From Paragonimus skrjabini miyazakii (taxonomy: Eukaryota > Platyhelminthes > Trematoda > Plagiorchiida > Troglotrematidae), in NCBI GenBank assembly GCA_014338405.1, contig JTDE01000315.1, positions 129,181-193,180 of the forward strand: DNA of 64,000 nt, given 5' to 3'. Positions 53,401 to 63,874 of this stretch are shown here, in pieces (the stretch's first letter is position 1; every line of letters starts with the position of its first letter). A program made the position numbers and the translations under genes. Below the pieces are notes generated by a model. That model was given only the letters and a program-made list of their open reading frames with translations. It searched no databases and was not told the DNA's origin.

Positions 53401-53726
53401 TGATTCATATCCACATAGTAACCGCGTAGTGGTCCATGCACGGGACACACGCAAATGCACGATGGTGCGACATTCGGTGACGGTGGTGGTGGCGGCGGCG
53501 GTGGCTGTGCTGAAAAACATTCATGAAAAGCCGCAGTCTCGATTCTTCTCGCACGGCTGGAGGAAGAGATACGCTTTGCTGCTAAGGCCGCTGCTTCTGT
53601 GGCTATTTTTACAGTTTTTACGCGGTTAAAAAGGGAGTGAGTTGAAGGTGCAGTAGCTTCTTGTTGCCATTCAGTTACTGATAGAGTCGGTGATGGCTGG
53701 AGCATAGAATAAGTCCTTCTGGGCAT
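53401..53726 (-). CDS. Gene 1, first coding exon (proline-rich N-terminus of PDZ protein)
   Basis: This open segment starts at an ATG at 53726 and encodes 108 residues before a textbook donor (CA|GTAAGTTTTAG) at 53400/53401, ending in phase 2. The peptide begins MPRRTYSML, has an Ala/Lys/Arg-rich stretch around residues 35-60, and then a run of eight prolines followed by SPN, encoded by a GC-rich CCG/CCA tract that stands out from its AT-rich surroundings. Seen directly: ATG, open frame, strong donor. Inferred: it is the 5' coding exon of the minus-strand PDZ gene, because its phase-2 end fits the phase-2 start of exon 15671-16347, giving a Gln codon across the junction. The polyproline run could bind SH3, WW or EVH1 domains (family knowledge, not shown here). 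Other exons may lie in the 37-kb gap. Confidence 0.6.
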
Positions 53727-54912
53727 TGTTTGTTTGTGATGCGAATTAGAAGATGAATTTGTGTGCGTGCAAGTGTAAGTTTGAGAACGGCTATTAAATT
53801 GGCAACTTAGTTCCGATGTTAGTCCAAGGGTTCAGATGCGGAGAGACGTTTGATCAGAGTTGAGGAAATCGGTTGTGGAATGTATTGTACTCTAGTGAAT
53901 GAAAAATTCAAGAAATATATGGATATTTATTGTTATTATAACAGGTGAATAACAAGCAATCTGGAATTCAATATAAATATTTCTTGAACGCAATTTTTAC
54001 ATGAAACGATATCACTATATGTGGGTCTATTGGTTGTGGGCATTTGATCACTGAAACGCCATAAGGATGGAAAAGAGTCTCACAAGAACAATGTTGCCTG
54101 CGACCAAATGAAACGCGTCAGCAGAGTACCTTCACAACTAGCATCAAACACTTTTTGAAAAATCGGCATTTCGTGAGACAAGTGATCGTCAAATGCAATA
54201 AAAAAGCACATCTTTCTGAAGGATGATTGGCGAGTGTAAAAATGAATGGATAGAGGTTAGTTTGCACAAATTTGCCGAAAATTTTTAATAAGCCAACAAA
54301 AACGTGCCTACAATTTACAGCCGACAAACCTGTGTATCCGATCGAGAAGAAGTCAAAATCTGTGACAAAAGTTTGCCAATAGTTTACTCGGTAGGTACGC
54401 AAAATAATCACATCAATCATTATATCCCTTAATGCTCCCAGCCAAAATTTAAATGTGCCACAAGTCTGTTAGTCAGAAGAATGATTTTTAAAAGCAATGG
54501 TCTTGAAACGTTTTCCGTTGAGTCTGCCCTCCGCACTACGTTGAGATCTGAAGTTAACGGCATGGGATAGTTAAGGTCACGTTTCGAAGACCTCCAAAGT
54601 GTGATCTACTGTGATTCGTTTCTTTCAGTCCTACCCCGGTTCAGAGAGCAACTGTCATTTTGATCAACGTTTCACTCAAATTTCTAATAGATTGTTTCTA
54701 CGGACCACTGGATAGATCAATTGACAGCGTCAGTTTGGGAAATATTTCAACTGAAGCAAAATAATCCCAAACAACCCTACATTAAACTCATTGTGGATAG
54801 TGCATTGCCAGCTTTGTACGGGGTACAAAGCTATATCATACCGAGGTGCAAACGTTGTTCCAGAAACGTTTCACATACGGTTGTAAATTTCACCTCTGAT
54901 GAAAATCTATAG

Positions 54913-54926
54913 CATTCTGTTACGAT
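54913..54926 (+). CDS. Possible 14-nt microexon of gene 2
   Basis: The 14 bases CATTCTGTTACGAT lie between AAAATCTATAG and a perfect donor GTAAGTAC. The segment would start in phase 0 and end in phase 2, exactly the shift needed to join exon 51867-51964 to exon 57764-57924, giving HSVTM across the junction. The evidence is phase fit and donor strength only, and such a short match can arise by chance. Confidence 0.25.
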
Positions 54927-55589
54927 GTAAGTACACTCATTAGACTGTTTGCAGAAGCTTCTGTTTTTAAGTGACTCTCACTTTACAAATTTGGATCAGA
55001 AAGCATAAGTATTTTCGAAACTCACAATGAATAACATACAGCTAAACTCGGTAATGCTTGAAAAGTCGTTTTCAGGTTAAAAAAAAACACTGCCAAGCAA
55101 TGCTTTTTCTTACAGAGAAGTCTAGAGAACAAATGATATGCACACTTTCACACTAACATAACGACCTCACTGCAATGGCCTAGCGACTGTAACTGTCTTT
55201 ACTAATGAGTTATCCAACATAACTATCATAGCGTTAACAGGGTACCCGGCAACAGCTCGATTTAAAAGTGAGCGGCGAAATACGATGACCCATACAGATA
55301 AAGCATATACACAGCTGATGAGTTATAACACAGACAAAACTGTGGGAACCCATTTGTTGTAAGTCAGCTAGAAGGGACATACGGCAGGAGGCATAACCAG
55401 GAAACAATTGTGACAAACACTCAACGTGTAACATTCACAGAGTTTGACGACTCACCAGCACTCAAGCACACCTCAGCAACTTCAGCGAATGTCGAATTAG
55501 GTTAAACTGCACAGACCTCGTTCCCCACATCATATACATACTTATAAATAGATGTGTATACCTAGAATACCATAAAAGAAGCGCACGGT

Positions 55590-56000
55590 CTGCGAAGCCC
55601 TCGCGACTCAGAGAGTCGGTGGCTTGAAACTTTAGGTGAGATGGCGGCTAACCGAGCTCAGTGGCGTGAATGTTGTCGTTGTTTGGCCGAGTTGTCTGTG
55701 AAGTGAGTGCATTTAATGACGCGGGGCAGTGAAAGCCGTAAGGAAGCTGTCTTGCTGATGACGCCTTACTTTCACTTACAGCTCGGTTGTTTGTTTGCTA
55801 GATGTAGGCGCCTTGATGTTGTATGTTTGAATGTGGACGTAGCTCTTTTTTAGTGGTTAGGTCCACTCCTCTCCCTCTTTTTTCTTCTCTCTTCCTAAAC
55901 AGGGTTTGTTTCTTCTTCTTCTTCATGGTTTTGTGGCAGTTAAGCATCAGTGTGAACCACTGATGTATTGCTGTCTATGATGATGATGATGATGATGATA
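55590..56000 (+). mobile_element. 5'-truncated RTE LINE copy (3' end only)
   Basis: This segment aligns over about 400 bp with 43967-44330. It encodes an undamaged RTE C-terminus, SPRDSESRWL, ETLGEMAANR, AQWRECCRCL, AELSVK followed by TGA. A 3' UTR with a pyrimidine-rich tract (55870-55925) follows, then a (GATGAT)n tail at about 55977-55999. It is less damaged than the 42.4-kb copy, so it is probably a younger insertion of the same family. It sits in an intron of gene 2. Confidence 0.85.
55977..55999 (+). repeat. (GAT)n microsatellite tail
   Basis: About seven GAT units form the 3' terminus of the RTE fragment, which is the usual tail type for RTE-clade retroposons. Confidence 0.9.
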
Positions 56001-57763
56001 ATATCAATCAAGGTTGAAGTAAAACTCGAGGAGTTGTGTGAAACAGCGGTCGCCTAAAAAACCTAATCCGGGATCTTGCAAACATTATTCTATTCGAAAT
56101 GATGAATGACAAATTTCCGGTAACAATTCTGATACCCCTCAGAGCTTATCCTGGTCTACAATCTAAACCCATGATTACCTTTTATGATAGTATTGTATAC
56201 CTTTTTACTGTCAATCCCCTTACGCATCAGCGTCCAAACAACAAAGTGCTTACTCACATTAACAATACGTTTATAAACCTATTTACTAAAATTGGCAAAG
56301 ACAAGCGTATAAAAGGATGGGACTGATTAATAACCGGAATCAGAAAATTGAAAACAAGTGCGTTTATTGCTAATCCAAGAGAAACAAATTACAGTTCAAC
56401 CGGTCAACCTATTCAAAATCATTTACAAGGTCATAAATAACCAACCGAATAAAGTCGGACAATACTGGCTAACGACTATCAAAGTGGTCATTCCGCCTGA
56501 AATCGTGTGAACAAATGAAGTTTGTTTGCTCTAACAAACCTTTACGGGCAAGAATCACTTTTTGTGGGTCTCATGGTGATCACTGAAAGAAGGGTTTAAA
56601 TTTAAAGTTGACTGCTAGACTGAATATGCACTGACTTAGCAATAAGATGACAAAAACACATCCGTTAATTTATATCATCAGTATTTCGCTTGTTTTATAA
56701 TAAAACACAGTTCTTTATCATTGTGTTCAATCAAATCCGAACCATATTTTAAGTGAGTCATAAATCTCAGATATTTATCTGTTATTCACAAAAATGCGAT
56801 TCACTAGAGAACTAAATGGCAAACAAGCCGTTTGATTGCTATTCCTTTATACCATTAAGGATAGACTTGAACGTGTATTCAAAATATATAGAATATATAG
56901 AATTCGTCATGAAAACCAGTGATTGAGTTAAGCTGTCGCTGCGGTTTAACGTATCAACACATGGTCGGCTGTTCTACATTAAGTGTACGCTGTACTCCGA
57001 CAGGATGCACAAACAGATAAGTCATATTCCGTTCTGCCTATTTAGGTGTATGTGTCAACCTGGTTTTGTGTACAGTGAATTTCACGTGCAGATGGGTCAT
57101 GCAAAAAATTAACCCAATATATGAAAGGCCATGGAGTACCTGTTTTAATATAATTCCTGGGTTATTTGGTCTTCTTCATAAGATACAACCAAACGAGTAT
57201 CCGGCCGAATTCTTGGGACGGATGTATAGATCAAATGGTATAACCCATGCCGTGTAAAGACGTGTTTCTAATAGCTGGTTCGTGGTCGTCCGAAACCTAG
57301 TTGTTTTACAACTTGATTCCCGAACTTCTAAATTACTCCTTTTAAAGTTCTTCAGTGTACGGTGAGTAATTAATCACAAATGACAGTTCAAAAAATGGCA
57401 CACGGGAACAGTTCAATAATTTAGGTTGATGCAGTCGTTGGGCTCAATTGCGCCTTCTTTCTCAGTTCCGGTCACTGGTTCCTATATTTGGAGGCGAAAT
57501 TAAATGCCAAATGTTTAGTCCCCAATATCTCGACGACTACTGATAGACTACAAATCAACAAACTCATATAATGTCAAATGGAGATGCGCGAAGGTCGCTG
57601 GCAGTTCGAAAGGTCTAAACCATTAAAGGCAGTGTGTACTGGTTAAGACTGAACAAAGCGTCGTTGCATATGGCACAAACGCATACTGTGCTGTTGGCAG
57701 TTCTCTCCAATGTACCAAAAATACATGAAGTCGCTCCAGCTATTACCATCTCTATTTTCATAG

Positions 57764-57924
57764 GCTGAAGTCAACTGATCATCTGTTACCATCTGTTACC
57801 CGAAGGCAAGCTCTACAATTACTTGCTGGCAGATCATCGGTCGGATGCCCTAGCATGAGTGATGCATTAGAGATTATAGTCAAACACATTGCATCGAACT
57901 CTCGATGCCTTTTCGCCAACTTTT
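57764..57924 (+). CDS. Gene 2, clear internal exon
   Basis: This is the best-defined exon of gene 2: a strong acceptor (TACCATCTCTATTTTCATAG), 161 nt of open frame starting in phase 2 and ending in phase 1, and a perfect donor (TTTT|GTAAGTATG). It encodes LKSTDHLLPS, VTRRQALQLL, AGRSSVGCPS, MSDALEIIVK, HIASNSRCLF, ANF. It is mostly helical in character, with a basic VTRRQALQLL segment. It contains a direct ten-base repeat (CATCTGTTAC twice) at its 5' end. No family is recognised. Downstream exons to the right edge were not found. Confidence 0.7.
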
Positions 57925-60247
57925 GTAAGTATGATGTAAATTTTTGTGATGGTACACTTAAATGAGTCAAAATATAGTCACAATAAGCCAAACATAGGAA
58001 AATATGTGCAACAACGTTCGAACGTGGAAATCGTCGCACTCGACAAGATGCTAATTACACCTCATTCAAAGTGGTGTCACTCCACGACTGGTTGTCTATG
58101 TTTGAAACAATCAAAGCATTGTTCATCTGCATACGAAACCACTATAGGAAGTAGTGGATGCAACGATGTAAACCTACACAACACACACAATCCAAAGTAT
58201 CTTGCAATTCAAATTCACGTACGTTGTCCACACTTCAGATGCAGTTCCATACTTTATGACAAAAACTGACTACAATTCTGACATCCGAAGAGTTGTGTAC
58301 TGACAAAACAATGTTAGACCAAAATGTTCGTTGCATCCAGAAATACTGTTGACGACTTGCAAAAACGTGCCAATGAAGTTATTTACAACTAGTCAAATCA
58401 ACTTGCGAGATATGTCAGAAAGAACAGCTGAAAATCTATTAATTAGTACAAGCAATCTAATATGCCGGTATGATTAAGTTACCAGTAACGCGTTCGCAGT
58501 TAAATATGTCACATATTTTTAACCAAACGTGAAATTCTTCCAAAAAAAACGGATAGGAGAAACGTACCATTAATAAGATCACATTGTTCACTCCGACACG
58601 AACGAAATTGTGTAAAACCGTCATGCGGACAAAAAGAAGATGCAGTGAATATGAAGCGCTGACGGTGAGTGAGTACGCCTTCTTTTACACTACACTTTAT
58701 AGACTTGAAATAAGATACATGTATTGAATGGATTACCGAAAATGTTCACTTGGGTCACGAACACTAGGGACATGGTGACGGATTACCTGTGATACACTCA
58801 AATTTCTAATAATCTAATCCGGCTCAATTGGGCGTGTTTTGTGAGATTGTATCGTTGATTAGACTGGGTTTTTAGCTTATTGTTTAAGATAATGACTAGA
58901 TATCTCTGTACGTAAACAAGTGGTGGAAAGAAAACACAAAACCTACCACCCACATACTATTAAACAATAAACAAAAATCTCAAAATCTAGTGAGGGCGTT
59001 GAAAGATAGCAGATAACTAGATATTCGTTTTTATCGTAGCCAACAAGTTCAGCATAACGAGCTCTGACTCTACGCAAGTGGTAACGAGAAACATATGTTA
59101 AGCAAAACTGAATATCGCGAGGAAACGGTCAGCTAACATAAAATAATGCACTGGTTAGCATGGCTCACTCACAAAAATATGGCTGCAGGCCAAATTCTGT
59201 GTATACTAAGGGTATGGATTATCGCCGGGCTTAAAAGGAAGCCAAACTTGAGTCTCACGATTACACTCTAAAAGAGATGGATGATAATTCCATCCGAATA
59301 AGAAAATATACTAAGCTGTTAGTGGCTAATGATTAATACAAACAACAGTTTTCTGTTTCCTTGAGCTAAGTGTGCACTTTTAAGACGTTCCAGATTTAAT
59401 CACAACACATTTGGTGTCAAGTCTAGCCCTATTAGATAATTATCTCCATGAGCAATTAAGTAGTAGTAACGTCTTCGTGAAAGTCTGTTCTGGTCTGATA
59501 TGGGCATATGAATGAGTCTAAGTGCCTTGTCCAGGAGCCAATTCGGTTCACTGATGTTGTGGACGAATCGAGACGTTGTCATACTGTGTAGTGCGACCTG
59601 ACAGTATTGTCCAATCAGGAAGTGAATCACGTTAGTTGTCAACAAGAAGTGCGCCGGTCAATCTCCTTTATACGCACAGCTTCGATTTGTTTTTTTCTTC
59701 AGTGTGTTTGTCTTACCGTCATTAATGTGTTCTTTCTTCTGATTAATCAAGTTGAGTTAATCTTCTTAAACATTGGCCTCTCAGTCCTTTCGCCTTCAGT
59801 ATATATCGTTATCGAGTGTGCGAATTATAGTCCATCGCCTCATTCCGTACACAGACTCTCACAACACCCGCAGTCAAAAGGGACTAGACCAGATACCATG
59901 AGACACCAAAATGTCTTCAAAGAACATGTACTTCATTTGACCTTCACTAAGAAGGTCCAGCCCACTTTTTTCTCGCGGTGACGACAGTTTGACAAATATG
60001 AGGGATAATTAAAAATCCCCGTAGCATTCATGAAAAATAAGGTTTCAGCGAACAAACTGTTTTCGATAAATTCTCCTCCCGTGAAACAATTGGTTCCCGT
60101 TAAACTGTCTCAGCCTGATCAACACTGACTAATTAGGACCAAGTTCGTTTGTGGTCCTAACCACAGCGAAGTAATGTTACTCTTTTATCCAATTGCATTG
60201 TTCCTCCATTAATCTTTGATCAATAACACTGTAACTCGTCACTTAAG
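57925..60247. other. Downstream of the last gene 2 exon found
   Basis: AT-rich with no supported exon. Frames at 57946-58269 and 59607-59981 (plus) and 59400-59645 (minus) lack motifs or splice context. It is presumably the next intron of gene 2. Confidence 0.35.
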
Positions 60248-60310
60248 TGTACGCAATTGTACCAGCCAAAGAGGAGAATTTACCGAAAACAATCTGTTGG
60301 TTCACATATA
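60248..60310 (+). mobile_element. PLE LTR-like 3' end remnant
   Basis: CGCAATTGTACCAGCC, then GAGAATTTACCGAAAACA and TCACATATACG, line up with the PLE end at 63803-63860 (TATAATTGTACCGGCC, GATGAATTATCGAAAACA, GCCTATATG). Only this terminal part is recognisable; no GIY-YIG coding sequence precedes it. Confidence 0.45.
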
Positions 60311-61333
60311 CGTGAATGAGAATATACACTGTAAACTATCAGAAAAAAACATCCGCATTTTGAAAGTGGAAAACTTTGTTTTAAGATTTTTGAAGAGTTA
60401 GTATGCAAGGTATCGTAAGGACTGTTTAAAGCAAATGTACAAGGTATAACGGAAATTTTAAATGACTGAACACCACTCACAAGACGTACCAACACTATTT
60501 ATCAACCATGGGACCTCCCACCAAACATCATTAGCAGGGATTCCGAAACATACCGGCTACACCTTTGTTCAATTCATTAGTCAGATCTGTCTTCTATAGT
60601 GAAGTCAGTTTAAACCGTGTACACTTCGTGCAAGACCTAGAGATACACTGAATTACTGGACCCAACACCAAGGACACAGTAACCTGCTTTAGTAACCTGA
60701 TCCCACATAAATGGTTTGGTCCATTATGTTCCGATTCAGCCTTTCCAATTAGAAACAACGGGTAGGCAACTCACTATAAGTGTCAGAGAAGTACCATGTC
60801 TGTACAGTCTTCAATGATCTTCGGTAGATTCCGCTGAGGAAAGAGTCTGTTTCAGTGACAATCAGAGAAGTGATGAACAGTTGGTGTGACCAGCATCAGA
60901 CAGTCAGGAGAATCAGACTCACGATCAATGAGTGAACGTCAGATTGTAGTAAAGATACCTTTCCATTAGGTCAAGGGGACACAGTCACCAAGGTTGCAAG
61001 AAGGTATGTGAACAAATTTCCTGAGGTGTTGCACTTCTCACTGATGAGTTTTAGGCAAAAACAATGTAAACAAGTCTGCTTTCTAATAGTGGATGACAGT
61101 TAACAATGGAATGAAAACAACTATTCACCCGTGAAAAGGAACTTGGAGACTTGGAACTGAATGATTTAAAACGTGGGAAAACAGACAAGAATAGTTGTTT
61201 CTGTACAATGTTTACATACTGACTTCTGCGTTTGTTGTTTACGGTGGACCAGCGCACACATGGCGTTCATTAAAAGATGACGGTGAATTAAGTAGTGACT
61301 ATCGGTTACGACACTGACAAAACACGACTGAAA

Positions 61334-61377
61334 ATCTCCATTAATCCTGAGAGCCCATCGTGTCTATTAATGGAGAT
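61334..61377. repeat. 12-bp perfect hairpin
   Basis: ATCTCCATTAAT at 61334-61345 and ATTAATGGAGAT at 61366-61377 are perfect inverted copies around a 20-base loop, about 110 bases upstream of the decayed PLE at 61.5 kb. Confidence 0.6.
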
Positions 61378-61489
61378 AATTTGAGAAAGCTGACAGATAG
61401 ATTGGAAAGTTAATAGAATCTGAAAGAAATCAACCTATACAGAAATGCAGCCCATGCTGCTCTCAGGTAAAAGGTAAGTACACGTGTTT

Positions 61490-62225
61490 ATTTAGTGTAT
61501 GCAAACGAAGATTGTAATGCAGTCGACAGTGCCTATCCTGCAGCACGGGTCATCGTATCGTTCATTACCTACCCTGCACTGGTGCCAAACCTCAAAGATA
61601 GCTTGCCTAGGTTTTCTTCGTCTTTTTGTGTTCATTCTCTCACCTGTGTTTATCAAGACGGTTACGTTGGACGATCCACAAACCGGCTGTGAGAAAGAAT
61701 CCATGAACTACTCCCAAAATCGCTTAACAACGGTTCGATAAAGCCCATTTCCAGTGCAATCGGTTTTCATCTGATTGACAACGGTCATCAAATTGAGTCG
61801 GATGAAGTCTTTCGAGCCATCTAAAAGGTTGGTCAAGCCCAATCCAGAGCTGTCACATAGCAATTGTTATCAACGGCTGAGGCAATCACCATCAGACTGT
61901 ACAACCCCTGTCTGTGTGCCCAAAAACAGTTCCTGTAAGACCTACATCTCCCTTGACCAACTGTTCCACAGCCACCTGAGACTCAAGCAGGCTTGAACCA
62001 CTTGACACTGCTGAATGCATGTCTCACGGTAGACACAAGTGATAATGCCACCAATTCACCTACACTCTCACCCTCCTCCAGTTGACTGTCATCTGCCCCA
62101 TGTCTATGATTCTAAGGTCCTATTTGACTTGCTCTAATTTTTCATACATAAAACGCATGTACCCTATATAATTGTAAAAGACCGATGAGAATTACCGAAA
62201 ACAGCTGTTCGCATAACTGTTTTCT
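61490..62225 (+). mobile_element. Decayed Penelope-like element with GIY-YIG domain
   Basis: Translating the plus strand with stops ignored gives ITYPALVPNLKDSLPRFSSS, CVHSLTCVYQ, DGYVGRSTNRL, then ERIHELLPKSL, ISSAIGFHLIDNGHQIES, LLSTAEAITIRLYNPCLCAQ. This follows the end of a PLE polyprotein: the TYPALVPxLKDPLP linker, the C-V-Y-x-F-T-C motif, the GIY-YIG-like GYVGR, the A-x-x-x-H-L-x-x-x-G-H block, and the AEA catalytic Glu region ending in LCxQK. In-frame stops interrupt it (for example at 61690). An LTR-like 3' end follows at about 62165-62220, matching the end of the 63-kb copy. Confidence 0.8.
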
Positions 62226-62889
62226 TATGAATTCTATGGGAATCTGGAAACGACTGGAGAGAAGAATACCTTGGAAATATGGTGCTGATAAAAGTTTTCA
62301 AAGTTTACAAGTAATTCAATACGTTGGTTCACTACAAAGGATTTTTGTATGAGTAAATTGGCATGTGCGAGTTTTGACGGTACAACAAAATTAAAGAATG
62401 ATGATAGATAAATTATAGTATTTAAAAACAGCCATAAACTCAAGAATGCAAACCGGGAACATCAAAATTAATCTAAGTGGATCATGATCCCACTTTGAGA
62501 TGTGCAATTACGTTTGGTTGGGCGGTATCACGCAACTAAGCAACATGGAACTCCGCTGGCGATATCACACACCCTCAAAATTACGCACAAGTATGATGAC
62601 AATAATACTGAATCCGGTGAGAATTAAGAAAAAACAACATGAGCTTTGACTAGATTAGAACCAGCGGTATGACCTCTACCGGGACAGTTTGTCCTTTGGA
62701 AAAATTAGTTAATTTTATAGGACAGGGAGTGATGAATAAGTTGCCCGACTAAAGTGCAAGCATACTCCGGTCACTAACTGTAATTAACTGAGCTTCGAAA
62801 CTATTCATAAGTAATTCTAAGGTATTTTCAATCGAATGTTCAAATATGGAAAACTATTTATTAGTAAATCCGGAACGGTAGCTAACACC

Positions 62890-63874
62890 TTTATTTTTGT
62901 ACTTCGTTTCAAATATGCCCATTACGATAATGAGAATAAAGACATATAGGCGAACATATGTTTTCGATAATTCATCTTCAGGCCGGTACAATTATATAAG
63001 GAGTTAAAAGAGCTAGATCAAGATATCGACCAGACTTATTACAGAGAAACCAGGTCACTGGTCAGTCGAATTGGCGATGATTTGATTGGTCGGTTACGTC
63101 ACGCTTGTCCATTGGTTTGACCGCGCAGGTTGGCCATAGATCCGGTGGATTTGTAGCCATGGTAAGTGCAGCGCTTGAACAAACCGTTTTTGATGACATA
63201 ATACCGGACGATTAACAGGACCTATGCTACAGCAGAACTCCGTATTCAATTCTTCACATCCCCAATTCTCAGATTTTATAACAAAGATAGACTGACAGTT
63301 CAGACCTCATCTATGTGTATCTACTCATTCACTTGTTCTGTGGAGCAGGCTATATTGGTCGAACGTCAAGACAACTTTCGAAACGAATCCGAGAACACCA
63401 TCCACGGTGGCTGGGGCACGGGGAATCACGATCTGTCAACAGTGCTATCCTCGCTCATCTGGTTGAAAGCGGACACCAAGTGAACACTGATCAAGCCTTC
63501 AAAGTGGTATATCGCGTGCCAGGCAACCCATCAAAAGCAGTCCGAATAAGAACACTTTGTACTGCCGAGGCCATTGGAATCAGGCTGCTTGACCCGGTAT
63601 TATGTCACCAAAAACGGTTCGTTCAAGCGCTGCACCTACCATGGCCACAAATCCACCGGATCGATGGTCAACCTGCGCGGTCAAATCAATGGACAAGCGT
63701 GACGTAACCGACCAATCAAGCCATCGCCAATTGACTGACCAGGGACCTAGTTTCTTTGTAATAAGTCTGATCGATATCTTGATCTAACTCTATTAACTCC
63801 TTATATAATTGTACCGGCCTGAAGATGAATTATCGAAAACATATGTTCGCCTATATGTCTTTATTTTTGTACTT
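62890..63874 (+). mobile_element. Penelope-like element with inverted LTR-like arms
   Basis: The body encodes a PLE C-terminus. ELRIQFFTSPILRFYNKDRL and SMCIYSFTCS are in one frame; after a frameshift near 63340, CGAGYIGRTSRQLSKRIREH, PRWLGHG, SAILAHLVESGHQVNTD, FKVVYRVPGN and TAEAIGIRLLDPVLCHQK follow, ending at 63707. The GIY-YIG nuclease core (AGYIGR), the Arg in SRQL and the catalytic-type Glu in AEA are all present. The element is flanked by about 272-bp inverted arms, 62935-63207 and 63594-63865, which are about 93% alike. The right arm overlaps the end of the coding region. A 15-bp direct repeat (TTTATTTTTGTACTT) lies at 62890-62904 and 63860-63874 and may be a target-site duplication. 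Upstream RT is missing: the copy is 5' truncated. Confidence 0.9.
63816..63851 (+). ncRNA. Hammerhead-ribozyme-like motif in the PLE arm
   Basis: The order of parts fits a type I hammerhead: GGC (63816-63818), CTGAAGA core (63819-63825), a short stem II region (63826-63834), GAA (63835-63837), a self-complementary AACATATGTT as stem III (63838-63847), C at the expected cleavage position (63848), then GCC (63849-63851) pairing with the first GGC. Stem II pairs poorly, so this copy may be inactive. PLEs of several animals are known to carry hammerhead motifs in their terminal repeats (established knowledge). An inverted copy is in the left arm, about 62950-62985 on the minus strand. Confidence 0.5.

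Noticed and set aside
53378..53629. Plus-strand open frame encoding a Val/Ala-rich peptide
   Set aside because: Antisense shadow of the proline-rich gene 1 first exon.
55313..55340. CTGATGAG followed by AAAC
   Set aside because: Core GAAA is absent and stem II does not pair; chance match.
57779..58039. 86-codon minus-strand open frame
   Set aside because: It is the antisense of gene 2 exon 57764-57924, which has strong splice sites on the plus strand.
61043..61065. CTGATGAG hammerhead-like core upstream of the PLE cluster
   Set aside because: No GAAA at the right distance and no flanking stems.
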